Shown here: positions 18,149 to 26,485 of the stretch, piece by piece
Layout of the letters: every line of letters starts with the position of its first letter
Numbering within the stretch: position 1 is the stretch's first letter
Source of the DNA: an uncultured Bradyrhizobium sp.
Lineage (GTDB): Bacteria > Pseudomonadota > Alphaproteobacteria > Rhizobiales > Xanthobacteraceae
Assembly (NCBI RefSeq): GCF_947648125.1
Contig: NZ_CANSMR010000004.1
Coordinates: forward strand, 248,001-312,000
Length of the DNA: 64,000 nt
Direction: 5' to 3'
The notes under the pieces: generated by a model
Told to the model about the DNA's origin: nothing
Seen by the model: only the letters and a program-made list of their open reading frames with translations
The model's database searches: none
Translations under genes and position numbers: made by a program

Positions 18149-19552
18149 ATGGACGCCACGGCGCTGCTTCTCTCGAGGATACAGTTCGGCTTCACCATCT
18201 CGTTCCACATCATCTTCCCTGCCTTCACGATCGGCCTTGCGGCCTGGCTGACCGTGCTCGAGGCGATGCATTTGCGGACCGGTCGTCCCGTCTATCAGGC
18301 GCTGTTCGAGTTCTGGCTCAAGATCTTTGGCGTTGCCTTCGGCATGGGTGTCGTCTCGGGGGTCGTCATGGGCTTCGAATTCGGCACGAACTGGAGCGTG
18401 CTCTCGAAGATGTCCGGCCCGATCCAGGGGCCGCTGCTGTCCTATGAGACGTTCACGGCCTTCATGCTGGAGGCCAGCTTCTTCGGTGTCCTCATCTTCG
18501 GTCGCAAACGGGTTCCGCCGTGGTTCTATCTGTTCTCGACCGCGATGGTGTCGCTTGGGACGACACTGTCGGCGTTCTGGATCATGGTCAACAACAGCTG
18601 GATGCAGGTGCCGGTGGGCTATTTGCTGCAGAACGGCTACTTCGTTCCGGACGACTGGACCAGGATCATCTTCAATTCGATCGTCTGGTCGCGCTTCCCG
18701 CACATGCTGCTCGCGGCGTATCTCACCGGCGCGTTCTGCGTTGCCGCCACCGGTGCCTGGTATGTGCTTCGCGGCGACGGTTACGCGGAGACGAGGGTGA
18801 TGCTGCGGATGGGTCTCTTCCTTGCCGCACTGCTGCTTCCGGTCCAGCTGGTGTTCGGTCATCTGGTCGGCGACTACGTTCACGATTATCAGCCGGCGAA
18901 GTTTGCGGCCATCGAAGGCCGTTGGCACGACGAGCAGCCGGCGAGCGAGGTCCTGATCGGACTGCCTGATGCGGCGACGGCAAGCAACAAATACGAAGTC
19001 AAGGTACCGATCCTCGGAAGCATCATCGGCAGCATGAGCCTGTCGTCGAAGGAAGTCGGACTGAACGATTTCCCGCCGCAGGACCGCCCGCCGGTATTGA
19101 TACCGTTTCTCACGTTCCGTATCATGGTCGGTTGCGGGCTGGTCATGCTCGCGGTCGCCTGGCTCGGGTCCTACCTCAGCATCAGGCGTCGCCTGCGGCG
19201 AAACCGCTTCATGCTCTGGACTATCTTTCTGAGTTTCCCGCTTCCGTTCATCGCAATCCTCACCGGCTGGTATGTCGCCGAAGTGGGACGGCAGCCTTGG
19301 GTGATCTATGGACTGCTGCGGACGGCGGATGCCGTGACACCGTTCCTGACGGCGCCCGCGGCGATGACCTCGCTCGTGCTGTTCGGCGGAGTCTACCTTT
19401 TCATCTTTTCGTTCGGCACTTTCTACATCTACCGCCTGCTGCGCGCCGGGCCGACGCGACTAACGGTCGAGCCGTTGCGTGGTGCCTCGCCAAATCGTCC
19501 AATGTCGCTGGCCGAACCGGAACTTGCCGAACCGGCGACTGCAGGAGAATAG
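18149..19552 (+). CDS. cydA: Cytochrome bd-type ubiquinol oxidase subunit I
   Basis: 467-residue integral membrane subunit of a bd-type quinol oxidase that reduces oxygen without pumping protons. A haem ligand His is in SFHIIFP near residue 15, another in RFPHMLLAAY, and the quinol-binding region contains GWYVAEVGRQPW. The short Q-loop and length place it with the CIO/bd-S type rather than the long E. coli CydA (522). About nine transmembrane helices. AAGGAAAGCTCAG precedes the ATG. cydB follows two bases after the stop. The pair supports respiration under low oxygen or with cyanide, nitric oxide or sulfide present. Confidence 0.95.
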   Translation: MDATALLLSRIQFGFTISFHIIFPAFTIGLAAWLTVLEAMHLRTGRPVYQALFEFWLKIFGVAFGMGVVSGVVMGFEFGTNWSVLSKMSGPIQGPLLSYETFTAFMLEASFFGVLIFGRKRVPPWFYLFSTAMVSLGTTLSAFWIMVNNSWMQVPVGYLLQNGYFVPDDWTRIIFNSIVWSRFPHMLLAAYLTGAFCVAATGAWYVLRGDGYAETRVMLRMGLFLAALLLPVQLVFGHLVGDYVHDYQPAKFAAIEGRWHDEQPASEVLIGLPDAATASNKYEVKVPILGSIIGSMSLSSKEVGLNDFPPQDRPPVLIPFLTFRIMVGCGLVMLAVAWLGSYLSIRRRLRRNRFMLWTIFLSFPLPFIAILTGWYVAEVGRQPWVIYGLLRTADAVTPFLTAPAAMTSLVLFGGVYLFIFSFGTFYIYRLLRAGPTRLTVEPLRGASPNRPMSLAEPELAEPATAGE

Positions 19553-19554
19553 AG

Positions 19555-20544
19555 ATGGTCTTGTTCTGGGTAGCACTTCTTGCCGTCAGTATACTCGTCT
19601 ACCTGCTGCTCGACGGGTTTGACCTCGGTGTCGGCATGTTGTTCGGTCTGACCCGCAGCAATGCGGACCGGGACACAATGCTGAGCACCGTCGCCCCGGT
19701 CTGGGATGGCAACGAGACCTGGCTGGTGGTCGCCGGCGTGATCCTGTGGGGCGCGTTTCCACTGGTCTACTCCACGCTGCTGTCGGCTTTCTATCTGCCT
19801 GTCGTGGTCATGCTGCTTGGACTGATCCTGCGCGGCGTCGCCTTCGAGTTTCGGCACAGGGCGACATCGCCGTCTCGCTGGATCTGGGACCTGAGCTTCG
19901 TCGGCGGATCACTGGTCGCGAGCTTCATGCAGGGCGTCACGGTCGGCGCCCTCGTGCAGGGATTGAAGTTCACGGACGGGGTCTATGCCGGCGGTGTCTT
20001 CGGATGGCTCAGTCCGTTTTCCATCCTGTGCGGCATCGGGCTGTGTCTTGGCTATGCGCTGCTCGGCGCCTGCTGGCTGGTCCAGAAGTGCCATTCCGAA
20101 GTCCGTGACGCGGCACGCCGGCAGATTCCTGTGCTGGCGACCGCTGTGCTGGCGTTTCTGATCATCGTCTTTGTGCATGCCTTGATCGAGAACCTTCCGA
20201 TCATGCATCGCTGGCTTGACCGGCCCTATCTCTTCGTCTTTCCCGCGATCGGCGCTGTGGCCGCGGCCGTCCTGGCCAGCAGCATCCTGCATCACAATGA
20301 CCGTTGGCCGTTCTTCGCCGTCGCGGTGATCTTCAGTGCTTCTTTCGGGACCCTGGCGCTATCGTTCTGGCCCTATATGATCCCGTTTGCGATCACGATC
20401 GACGAGGCGGCGGCGCCTCACGCCAGCCTCGCCTTCATGTTTTGGGGCGAAGGTCTGTTCGTGTTTCCGCTGATGCTGCTCTACGCCGCCATGGGATATC
20501 GGGTCTTCGGAGGGAAGGTGGAAACGAAACCCGGTCAGCACTGA
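19555..20544 (+). CDS. cydB: Cytochrome bd-type ubiquinol oxidase subunit II
   Basis: 329 residues, about eight transmembrane helices, family CydB. The start MVLFWVALLAVSILVYLLLDGFD-type N-terminus with DGFDLGVGML is diagnostic, as are WDGNETWLVVAG and the WPYMIPF segment near the C-terminus. AGGAGAAT before the ATG lies at the end of cydA; the two genes are separated by two bases and clearly form an operon. A longer frame from 19132 lies inside cydA and is rejected. No small cydX-like gene was recognised after the stop. Confidence 0.95.
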   Translation: MVLFWVALLAVSILVYLLLDGFDLGVGMLFGLTRSNADRDTMLSTVAPVWDGNETWLVVAGVILWGAFPLVYSTLLSAFYLPVVVMLLGLILRGVAFEFRHRATSPSRWIWDLSFVGGSLVASFMQGVTVGALVQGLKFTDGVYAGGVFGWLSPFSILCGIGLCLGYALLGACWLVQKCHSEVRDAARRQIPVLATAVLAFLIIVFVHALIENLPIMHRWLDRPYLFVFPAIGAVAAAVLASSILHHNDRWPFFAVAVIFSASFGTLALSFWPYMIPFAITIDEAAAPHASLAFMFWGEGLFVFPLMLLYAAMGYRVFGGKVETKPGQH

Positions 20545-20759
20545 ACGCCGGGCGTATCCGCGGAAACGTTCGCAGCATTTCGCTCGAGTGCGGTGTCGAT
20601 CCGTCGCGGAAGTGCGCAACGCATCACATCGGGATTGGTGAACCGGAAACGCGACGCCACATGCCGCGGCGGCCCGTCGGTATCTTCAAGCGAGCGTCGC
20701 GCCGAATCGACCACCGCCCATGTGACGGCGGTGTCGCTATGGGCGATGGCGTTCTTGGG

Positions 20760-22025
20760 CTATTGTCGGCTTGCAGCGAGAGACAGCCACCGTGGCTCCG
20801 CACGCCGATTGTGCGTCGCCAGGGGAAGGCCAAGCTCTCGCCAGACCCAAATCAAGGCGTCGGCCAGCTGCTCGACCAACCGGTCGTCATGCGCCGGAGT
20901 CGGTGTAATTCGGAGCCGTTCGGTTCCTCTGGGCACCGTCGGGTAGTTGATCGGCTGAATGTAGATGCCGCACCTGTGCGGCAGGAGGTCGCTCGCCCAC
21001 CGGCATAGTTCGGGATCTCCGACCATGACCGGGACGATATGTGTCTCGGTCGGCATAACCGGCAAACCGGCCTTACGCAGGGCGGATTTGGTTGCTGCGA
21101 CGGACCGCTGCTGGCCGACGCGCTCGCAGTGCGAATCCTTGAGGTGGGCAATCGACGCCCTGGCCGCCGCGGCAATCGCCGGAGGAAGTGCAGTCGTGAA
21201 GATGAAACCCGGCGCATGGGAACGCACCGCGTCGATGACCGCACTCCGCCCGGCGATGTAGCCGCCCAGCGTACCGAATGCCTTGGCAAGCGTCCCTTCG
21301 ATGACGTCAATTCGATCCATGACGCCATCCCGTTCGGCGATGCCCGCTCCGCGCGAGCCGTACATCCCGACCGCGTGCACCTCGTCGAGATAGGTCATCG
21401 AGCCATAGCGATCCGCAAGATCACATATCTCCTTGAGTGGCGCAACGTCGCCGTCCATGGAATAGACGCTCTCGAAGACGATCAGTTTCGGGCGGTCGTG
21501 GGGTGCGCGCGAAAGCAGCTGCTCCAGATGTGCGAGATCGTTGTGCCGCCAGACCTGCTTGGTACAGCCAGACGAACGGACACCCTCGATCATGGAATTG
21601 TGGTTGAGTGCATCGGACAGGATCAGGCAGTCGGGAAGGAGCCGGGCAATTGTCGCGATGCCGGTCTGGTTCGAGACATACCCCGATGTGAAGACGAGCG
21701 CGGCCTGCTTGCCGTGCAAGTCGGCAATTTCGGCCTCAAGTTCGACGAGTGCGCGATTCGTGCCGGAGATGTTGCGCGTGCCGCCGGCGCCAGCGCCCAT
21801 GCGGCGTGCGGTGCTGCACATCGCCTCGATTACGTCCGGATGCTGACCCATGCCGAGGTAGTCGTTCGAGCACCAGACGACAACGTCTCGCCTGCCGTCC
21901 GGACCGTTCCAGACGGCGTGGGGAAACTGTCCGGCCTTCCGTTCCAGATCGGCGAACACGCGGTATCGCTGCTCGCGCTTGAGAGCGCTGATGGCGTGTT
22001 CAAAGTTGCCGACATAGTCGAACAT
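20760..22025 (-). CDS. hemA: 5-aminolevulinate synthase (haem biosynthesis, Shemin pathway)
   Basis: 421-residue PLP enzyme condensing glycine with succinyl-CoA, the alphaproteobacterial route to haem. Diagnostic segments: [69 protein letters not shown] and the PLP lysine Lys248 in [12 protein letters not shown]. The C-terminal 40 residues after [11 protein letters not shown] are slightly longer than usual. It is convergent with cydAB and lies downstream of katA on the same strand. Placement beside a haem-rich oxidase and a catalase suggests a dedicated haem supply; a second copy may exist elsewhere in the genome. Confidence 0.95.
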   Translation of the reverse strand: MFDYVGNFEHAISALKREQRYRVFADLERKAGQFPHAVWNGPDGRRDVVVWCSNDYLGMGQHPDVIEAMCSTARRMGAGAGGTRNISGTNRALVELEAEIADLHGKQAALVFTSGYVSNQTGIATIARLLPDCLILSDALNHNSMIEGVRSSGCTKQVWRHNDLAHLEQLLSRAPHDRPKLIVFESVYSMDGDVAPLKEICDLADRYGSMTYLDEVHAVGMYGSRGAGIAERDGVMDRIDVIEGTLAKAFGTLGGYIAGRSAVIDAVRSHAPGFIFTTALPPAIAAAARASIAHLKDSHCERVGQQRSVAATKSALRKAGLPVMPTETHIVPVMVGDPELCRWASDLLPHRCGIYIQPINYPTVPRGTERLRITPTPAHDDRLVEQLADALIWVWRELGLPLATHNRRAEPRWLSLAASRQ

Positions 22026-22087
22026 AATCGAACTCCCTGCGAAAGCATCCCATCGGCGCGCCCGACCGGGACGAACTGTGCCTGTCT

Positions 22088-22113
22088 CCGCCCGCGCCGA
22101 TGAACGCGGGCGG
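22088..22113 (-). terminator. Hairpin downstream of katA
   Basis: CCGCCCGCG and CGCGGGCGG form a perfect 9-bp stem around an 8-base loop, 38 bases beyond the katA stop and ahead of hemA on the same strand. There is no T-run, so it is a possible terminator or attenuator only. Confidence 0.35.
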
Positions 22114-22151
22114 CTCGTTTCAGCGGCGCGTTCGCGCCCGTCCGGCGACGG

Positions 22152-23615
22152 CTAGCGCTTCTCTTGGGCGAACCTGACGAGCGCATCCGCAACGCCCTTG
22201 CCGTAGGCAGGGTCCGCCTTGGCACAATTCGCCACGTGTCGCTCCTGGATGTGCCTTGCGGCCTGGCCGACCTGGCGTGCCGTGTTCTCGAACAGTGTCT
22301 GCTGCTGCGCAGGCGACATCTTCCGGAACAGGTTGCCGGGTTGCTGCCAGTGATCCTCGTCGACACGGTGATCCCAATGCGCTGCCGCACCCGTGATCTC
22401 CAGTGGCGGCTCGTTCAATTGCGGCCGGTCCGTCCACTCGCCGCGGCTGTTCGGCCAGTAGGTCGGCGTGCGGCCGAGATTGCCGTCGGTCCGCATCGCA
22501 CCGTCGCGGTGGTAGCTGTGGAACGGGCACTTCGGCGCGTTGACCGGAATATGGTGGTGGTTGACGCCGAGCCGGTAACGCTGCGCGTCACCATAGGAGA
22601 ACAGGCGCGCTTGCAGCATCTTGTCCGGCGAGTAGCCGATACCCGGAACGATGTTGGCAGGCGAGAACGCGGCCTGCTCGACCTCGGCAAAGACGTTTTC
22701 CGGATTTCGGTTGAGCTCAAAATAGCCGACCTCGATCAGCGGATACTCGGCCTTCGGCCAGACCTTGGTGAGGTCGAACGGATTGAACGGAAACTTCGTT
22801 GCCTGCTCGTCCGTCATCACCTGGACGAACAGAGTCCAGCGCGGAAACTCGCCTCGCTCGATGCTGCTGAACAGGTCGCGCTGGTGGCTTTCGCGATCCT
22901 TGCCGACCAGGGCCTCGGCCTCGGCGTCGGTCAGGTTCTGGATACCCTGCTGGGTGCGGAAGTGAAACTTCACCCAGACGCGCTCATTGTTGGTGTTGAG
23001 GAAGCTGTAGGTGTGGCTGCCGAAGCCGTGCATGTGGCGAAAGCTCTTCGGGATGCCGCGCTCGCTCATGACGACGGTGACTTGGTGCAACGCCTCGGGA
23101 AGCAGCGTCCAGAAGTCCCAGTTGTTGTCGGCGCTGCGCATGCCAGTATACGGATCGCGCTTGATGGCGTGGTTCAGATCAGGAAAGCGCAGCGGATCGC
23201 GGAAGAAGAACACCGGCGTGTTGTTGCCGACCACGTCCCAGTTGCCTTCTTCGGTGTAGAATTTGAGCGCGAACCCGCGGATGTCGCGTTCGGCGTCCGC
23301 GGCACCGCGCTCGCCGGCGACGGTCGAGAAGCGCGCGAACATCGGCGTCTGCTTGCCGATTTCCGAGAAGATCTTGGCCTTGGTGTACCGGGTGATGTCG
23401 TGGGTGACGGTGAAGGTGCCATGAGCGCCCGATCCCTTGGCGTGCATGCGGCGCTCCGGGATCACCTCCCGGCCGAAATGCGCGAGCTTCTCGATCAACC
23501 AGACATCCTGCAGCAATGCCGGCCCGCGCGGTCCGGCAGTCTGGATGTTGACGTTATCCGTGACCGGCGCGCCCGATGCGTGCGTCAGAAACGGTCTTTG
23601 AGTCTTGTCGTTCAT
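22152..23615 (-). CDS. katA: Monofunctional haem catalase KatA
   Basis: 487-residue small-subunit catalase. The distal haem His is in [16 protein letters not shown], Asn in [17 protein letters not shown], and the proximal Tyr in [18 protein letters not shown]. Length fits clade-3 catalases. The start at 23615 follows GCAGGAGAACC. The gene is divergent from an OxyR regulator, the standard arrangement for peroxide-induced catalases, and is followed by hemA, which would supply its cofactor. A 492-residue open frame on the opposite strand is a shadow. Confidence 0.96.
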   Translation of the reverse strand: MNDKTQRPFLTHASGAPVTDNVNIQTAGPRGPALLQDVWLIEKLAHFGREVIPERRMHAKGSGAHGTFTVTHDITRYTKAKIFSEIGKQTPMFARFSTVAGERGAADAERDIRGFALKFYTEEGNWDVVGNNTPVFFFRDPLRFPDLNHAIKRDPYTGMRSADNNWDFWTLLPEALHQVTVVMSERGIPKSFRHMHGFGSHTYSFLNTNNERVWVKFHFRTQQGIQNLTDAEAEALVGKDRESHQRDLFSSIERGEFPRWTLFVQVMTDEQATKFPFNPFDLTKVWPKAEYPLIEVGYFELNRNPENVFAEVEQAAFSPANIVPGIGYSPDKMLQARLFSYGDAQRYRLGVNHHHIPVNAPKCPFHSYHRDGAMRTDGNLGRTPTYWPNSRGEWTDRPQLNEPPLEITGAAAHWDHRVDEDHWQQPGNLFRKMSPAQQQTLFENTARQVGQAARHIQERHVANCAKADPAYGKGVADALVRFAQEKR

Positions 23616-24024
23616 TGGGGTTCTCCTGCATTGGTGTTGTGAGTAACCTTGCCGCCCTCCGATCAATAGGGGAATTACAAGGGTCTTATGAAATTAAGAG
23701 GAGCTGCCTCATAATCGGGTGGTTCTCCGGGTGATGCGCGTTCGAACCCGAAGCTTAAAATTCAGGCGGCTTGGCTACAACGAGCGAGGTCAGCCGTTTC
23801 TGGCCAAAGGTCCGTCGATCTCGGCCATGGCTGGACCGCTTGAAGCGGCGGAACCGCGTCGGGGGATGCATCGGGCGAATGTCTGCGCCCGCGGGTGATC
23901 CAGCAGGCGAGACTTGGCTGGCAGCAGCGGCAGTCTGCCGACGGCTGGTTTCGCATATGGATTGATAGACGTTGGCCTCATCACCATCTGTTCTCATAGG
24001 TGTTATCTATTGGAGCCGGATGCG
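23616..24024. other. katA-oxyR divergent control region
   Basis: 409 bases without a convincing gene. It contains the OxyR-like half-operator at 23996-24010 near oxyR and presumably the katA promoter at the other end. An in-frame upstream extension of oxyR to 23914 is possible but has no family sequence. Confidence 0.5.
23996..24010 (+). promoter_or_regulatory. OxyR-type binding motif (ATAG-N7-CTAT)
   Basis: ATAGGTGTTATCTAT exactly fits one half (ATAG-N7-CTAT) of the OxyR operator. It lies 14 bases before the chosen oxyR start, where binding would repress oxyR while activating divergent katA. A second, imperfect ATAG lies 30 bases upstream (ATAG at 23965-23968). Confidence 0.5.
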
Positions 24025-24933
24025 ATGAACCTCAGTGGCCTGTCGCTGCGTGATCTGGAATATGTCGTCGCCATCGCCGACCAGGGCAGTTTCGTTCGTG
24101 CCGCGGAGCACTGCCGTGTTGCGCAACCTTCGCTGTCCGCGCAGGTACGCAAGCTCGAAGCCTGGCTCGGAATGGCCATCTTCGAGCGCACCACGCGACG
24201 CGTGATCGTGACCGCAGAGGGCAAGTCCTTCATCGAACAGGCGCGCCGCGTGCTGGCCGAGGCGCGGCTTCTGTTCACGATCGTCCAGCGGTCGGACAAG
24301 CCGTTCGGCGGCGTGTTGCGGCTAGCTGCCATCTCGACGCTCGGTCCCTACCTTTTTCCAAGGATCCTGCCTGCACTGCGCAGGAGATACTCCGAGGTCT
24401 CCCTCGTTCTCAGCGAAGGCCTGACCGGCGACCTCGTGCCAAAACTGATCGACGGCGAAATCGATGCCGTGCTTCTCTCGTTGCCGCAGACCGATACTGC
24501 GTTGGCGACGGCAGCGATTTTCTCAGAACCCTTCCTGTTGGCCTGTCCGAAGGGGCACCCCGCCTCGCGCAGGGGCGGGCCGACCTGGGACGGACTGGAC
24601 GTGGACGAACGGCTGCTCCTCGAGGAGGGGCATTGCCTGCGTGAGCAGGCGCTGGCCGGTTGCGCTACTTCGCCGCGTAGCAATCGCCTTGGGACCAGCC
24701 TTGAAACCCTGAAGTACATGGTCGCCGCCGGCGAGGGCTGCACGCTCGTGCCGGCGCTTGCCGTATCCGAGCGGGACGCGGTGGTTTACTCGCGGCTGCA
24801 AGGCTCGACCTATTCCCGAACGATAGGGCTTGCGTGGCGGAGAAGCGATCCGCGCGCAACGGAGTTTTCGACCCTCGCAGCGAAATTGAAGCAGATCGCA
24901 AATTCGTTCGACGTGGGTGTCGAGTCGATTTGA
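24025..24933 (+). CDS. oxyR: Hydrogen peroxide-sensing LysR regulator OxyR
   Basis: 302 residues: N-terminal winged helix (LRDLEYVVAIADQGSFVRAAEHC, AQPSLSAQVRKLEAWLG) and C-terminal sensor domain. The two redox cysteines are preserved in EGHCLREQALAGC (Cys204, Cys213), aligning with Cys199/Cys208 of E. coli OxyR, which form a disulfide on peroxide exposure. The start at 24025 follows GGAGCCGGATGCG. It is divergent from katA, its expected target, with a matching operator motif in between. Confidence 0.93.
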   Translation: MNLSGLSLRDLEYVVAIADQGSFVRAAEHCRVAQPSLSAQVRKLEAWLGMAIFERTTRRVIVTAEGKSFIEQARRVLAEARLLFTIVQRSDKPFGGVLRLAAISTLGPYLFPRILPALRRRYSEVSLVLSEGLTGDLVPKLIDGEIDAVLLSLPQTDTALATAAIFSEPFLLACPKGHPASRRGGPTWDGLDVDERLLLEEGHCLREQALAGCATSPRSNRLGTSLETLKYMVAAGEGCTLVPALAVSERDAVVYSRLQGSTYSRTIGLAWRRSDPRATEFSTLAAKLKQIANSFDVGVESI

Positions 24934-24998
24934 CCTCCCCGTCATGTCTTGCGAGCATGCTCGGGATCGCCGCTGAAATGTTCCGAAAGCCATAGGGC

Positions 24999-26252
24999 CT
25001 AGCCCTTCGGCATCACGCCCGGGGCCGTGTCCGGCCATTTCGCAATCGCAGCCAGGTCGATGTTGAGATGCTGCGCCACGAGCGCCGGCGGCGTGTGCGT
25101 GAGCCAGTCGGAGAGGGAGACCTCCTGATATCGCGAGGCGCGGAACACGGCGACGAACTGCATATCGGTATCGCCGACATTCTCGACATAGTGACCGAGA
25201 TTGCGTCTGACATAGCCGATGTCGCCGGCATTGAAGTCCGTCGTCAGCGCGTTCGGCCCGGTATCGAACACGGTCATGCGCGCCTTGCCCTTGATGTAAT
25301 ACTGCCATTCGTCCGCATTTGGGTGCCAGTGCATCTCGCGAATGCCGCCGGGGCGGACCGTGACCAATGCGGCGGCGACGCCTGTCGATACCTTGAAGTT
25401 GGTGCTGTCGGCGACCTGGAGGGATCCCGTATCTGACGACTTGACGGGGCGCGAGGATCCGAGCGGAAAGATGAACGGATGCGTTGCGACGGGGGCATCT
25501 TTTTGGATGGCAGCCCGATCGGCGACGAGATCGCCGGGGACGGTGCCCTGAAATATCCACAAATTGTGTAGCGGGATCTTCGCGAACGTTTCAGCAGGGA
25601 CGCCGAAGTTCTTGGCGAGCACTTCGGGTGGCGTGTGCGCAAACCAGTCCGTGACGAGCAAAGTGTTGAATTCGTCGGCATGGCCGTCATCGAAGCAGAT
25701 GACGAATTCGCATCCATCCGGACCCAGGCCCTGCAGTGAATGCGGCGCTCCCGGCGGGAAATACCAGAGATCACCCTCCTTGACGTCGGCAACGTATGGA
25801 CGGCCTTGCGCATCGAGAACGGTCACGCGGCAAGTGCCATAGGTCATGATCGCCCACTCGGCAGCCTGATGCCAGTGCAACTCGCGGATGCCGCCGGCGG
25901 TGAGGCGCATGTTGACGCCGGAAATCTCCTTGGAGATTGCAAAATCGTCGACGGTGACCTGACGCGCCCATCCGCCGTTTTGAATTCGCTTCGGTGCATT
26001 GTTGAATGATGCCCAGGTCGTCGGCATTCCACCGACGTCGGTCGCCGGAGGCGTTTGCGCCGACGGAAACTGACTGCCGAGCGCCTGGCTCTGGGGACCG
26101 GGATCAGCGAGATTCCCTGGTCCCTTTGCGTTGATTGCGCCTTGCGGCGGCTCGTCCGGATTGCCAAAGGTCGCCGCCTTTGCCGCAGATACCGTCATGG
26201 CCGTGCCCACCGCCGAGGCTGCCAGGAGGTTACGTCTGGAAATCATGGTCAT
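24999..26252 (-). CDS. oxdD: Tat-exported bicupin oxalate decarboxylase
   Basis: 417 residues. A Tat signal (MISRRNLLAASAV) precedes two cupin domains. Manganese sites: ELHWHQAAEW (His126, His128, Glu132, with His171 in GAPHSL) and EMHWHPNADEW (His308, His310, Glu315). FDDGHADEFNT aligns with the lid FDDGSFSENST of Bacillus OxdC; the lid glutamate is kept (DEFNT against SENST), favouring decarboxylase (oxalate to formate and CO2) over oxidase activity. MTMISRR at 26252 or MISRR at 26246 are both possible starts. The neighbouring YdeP-type oxidoreductase could act on the formate produced (inference). Confidence 0.9.
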   Translation of the reverse strand: MTMISRRNLLAASAVGTAMTVSAAKAATFGNPDEPPQGAINAKGPGNLADPGPQSQALGSQFPSAQTPPATDVGGMPTTWASFNNAPKRIQNGGWARQVTVDDFAISKEISGVNMRLTAGGIRELHWHQAAEWAIMTYGTCRVTVLDAQGRPYVADVKEGDLWYFPPGAPHSLQGLGPDGCEFVICFDDGHADEFNTLLVTDWFAHTPPEVLAKNFGVPAETFAKIPLHNLWIFQGTVPGDLVADRAAIQKDAPVATHPFIFPLGSSRPVKSSDTGSLQVADSTNFKVSTGVAAALVTVRPGGIREMHWHPNADEWQYYIKGKARMTVFDTGPNALTTDFNAGDIGYVRRNLGHYVENVGDTDMQFVAVFRASRYQEVSLSDWLTHTPPALVAQHLNIDLAAIAKWPDTAPGVMPKG

Positions 26253-26485
26253 ACCCTCAAAAGGATTGCTCCGGAGCCGCCAGCGGCGGTCTCCCTGCAT
26301 CAAGTTAGGCAAATGGCGACAGGGCCCAATCCCGGAAGACGACAGGTTTTCCGGAACGCACTACGGCATTGTGCGCAATCGCACTTACATGGCCGTCGCT
26401 CCGGTGTGATCCGGGCATTTTCGAAAGAAAGCTCTGGGCGAACGACGTAACTGACCTGACATCGGTATCCGCAGAGGTCCCCGCG

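Noticed and set aside
22164-23642. 492-codon open frame on the plus strand opposite katA
   Set aside because: It mirrors the katA gene, which has all catalase motifs; long antisense frames are expected in GC-rich DNA and this one has Arg/Val/Leu-rich, non-family sequence and no ribosome site.
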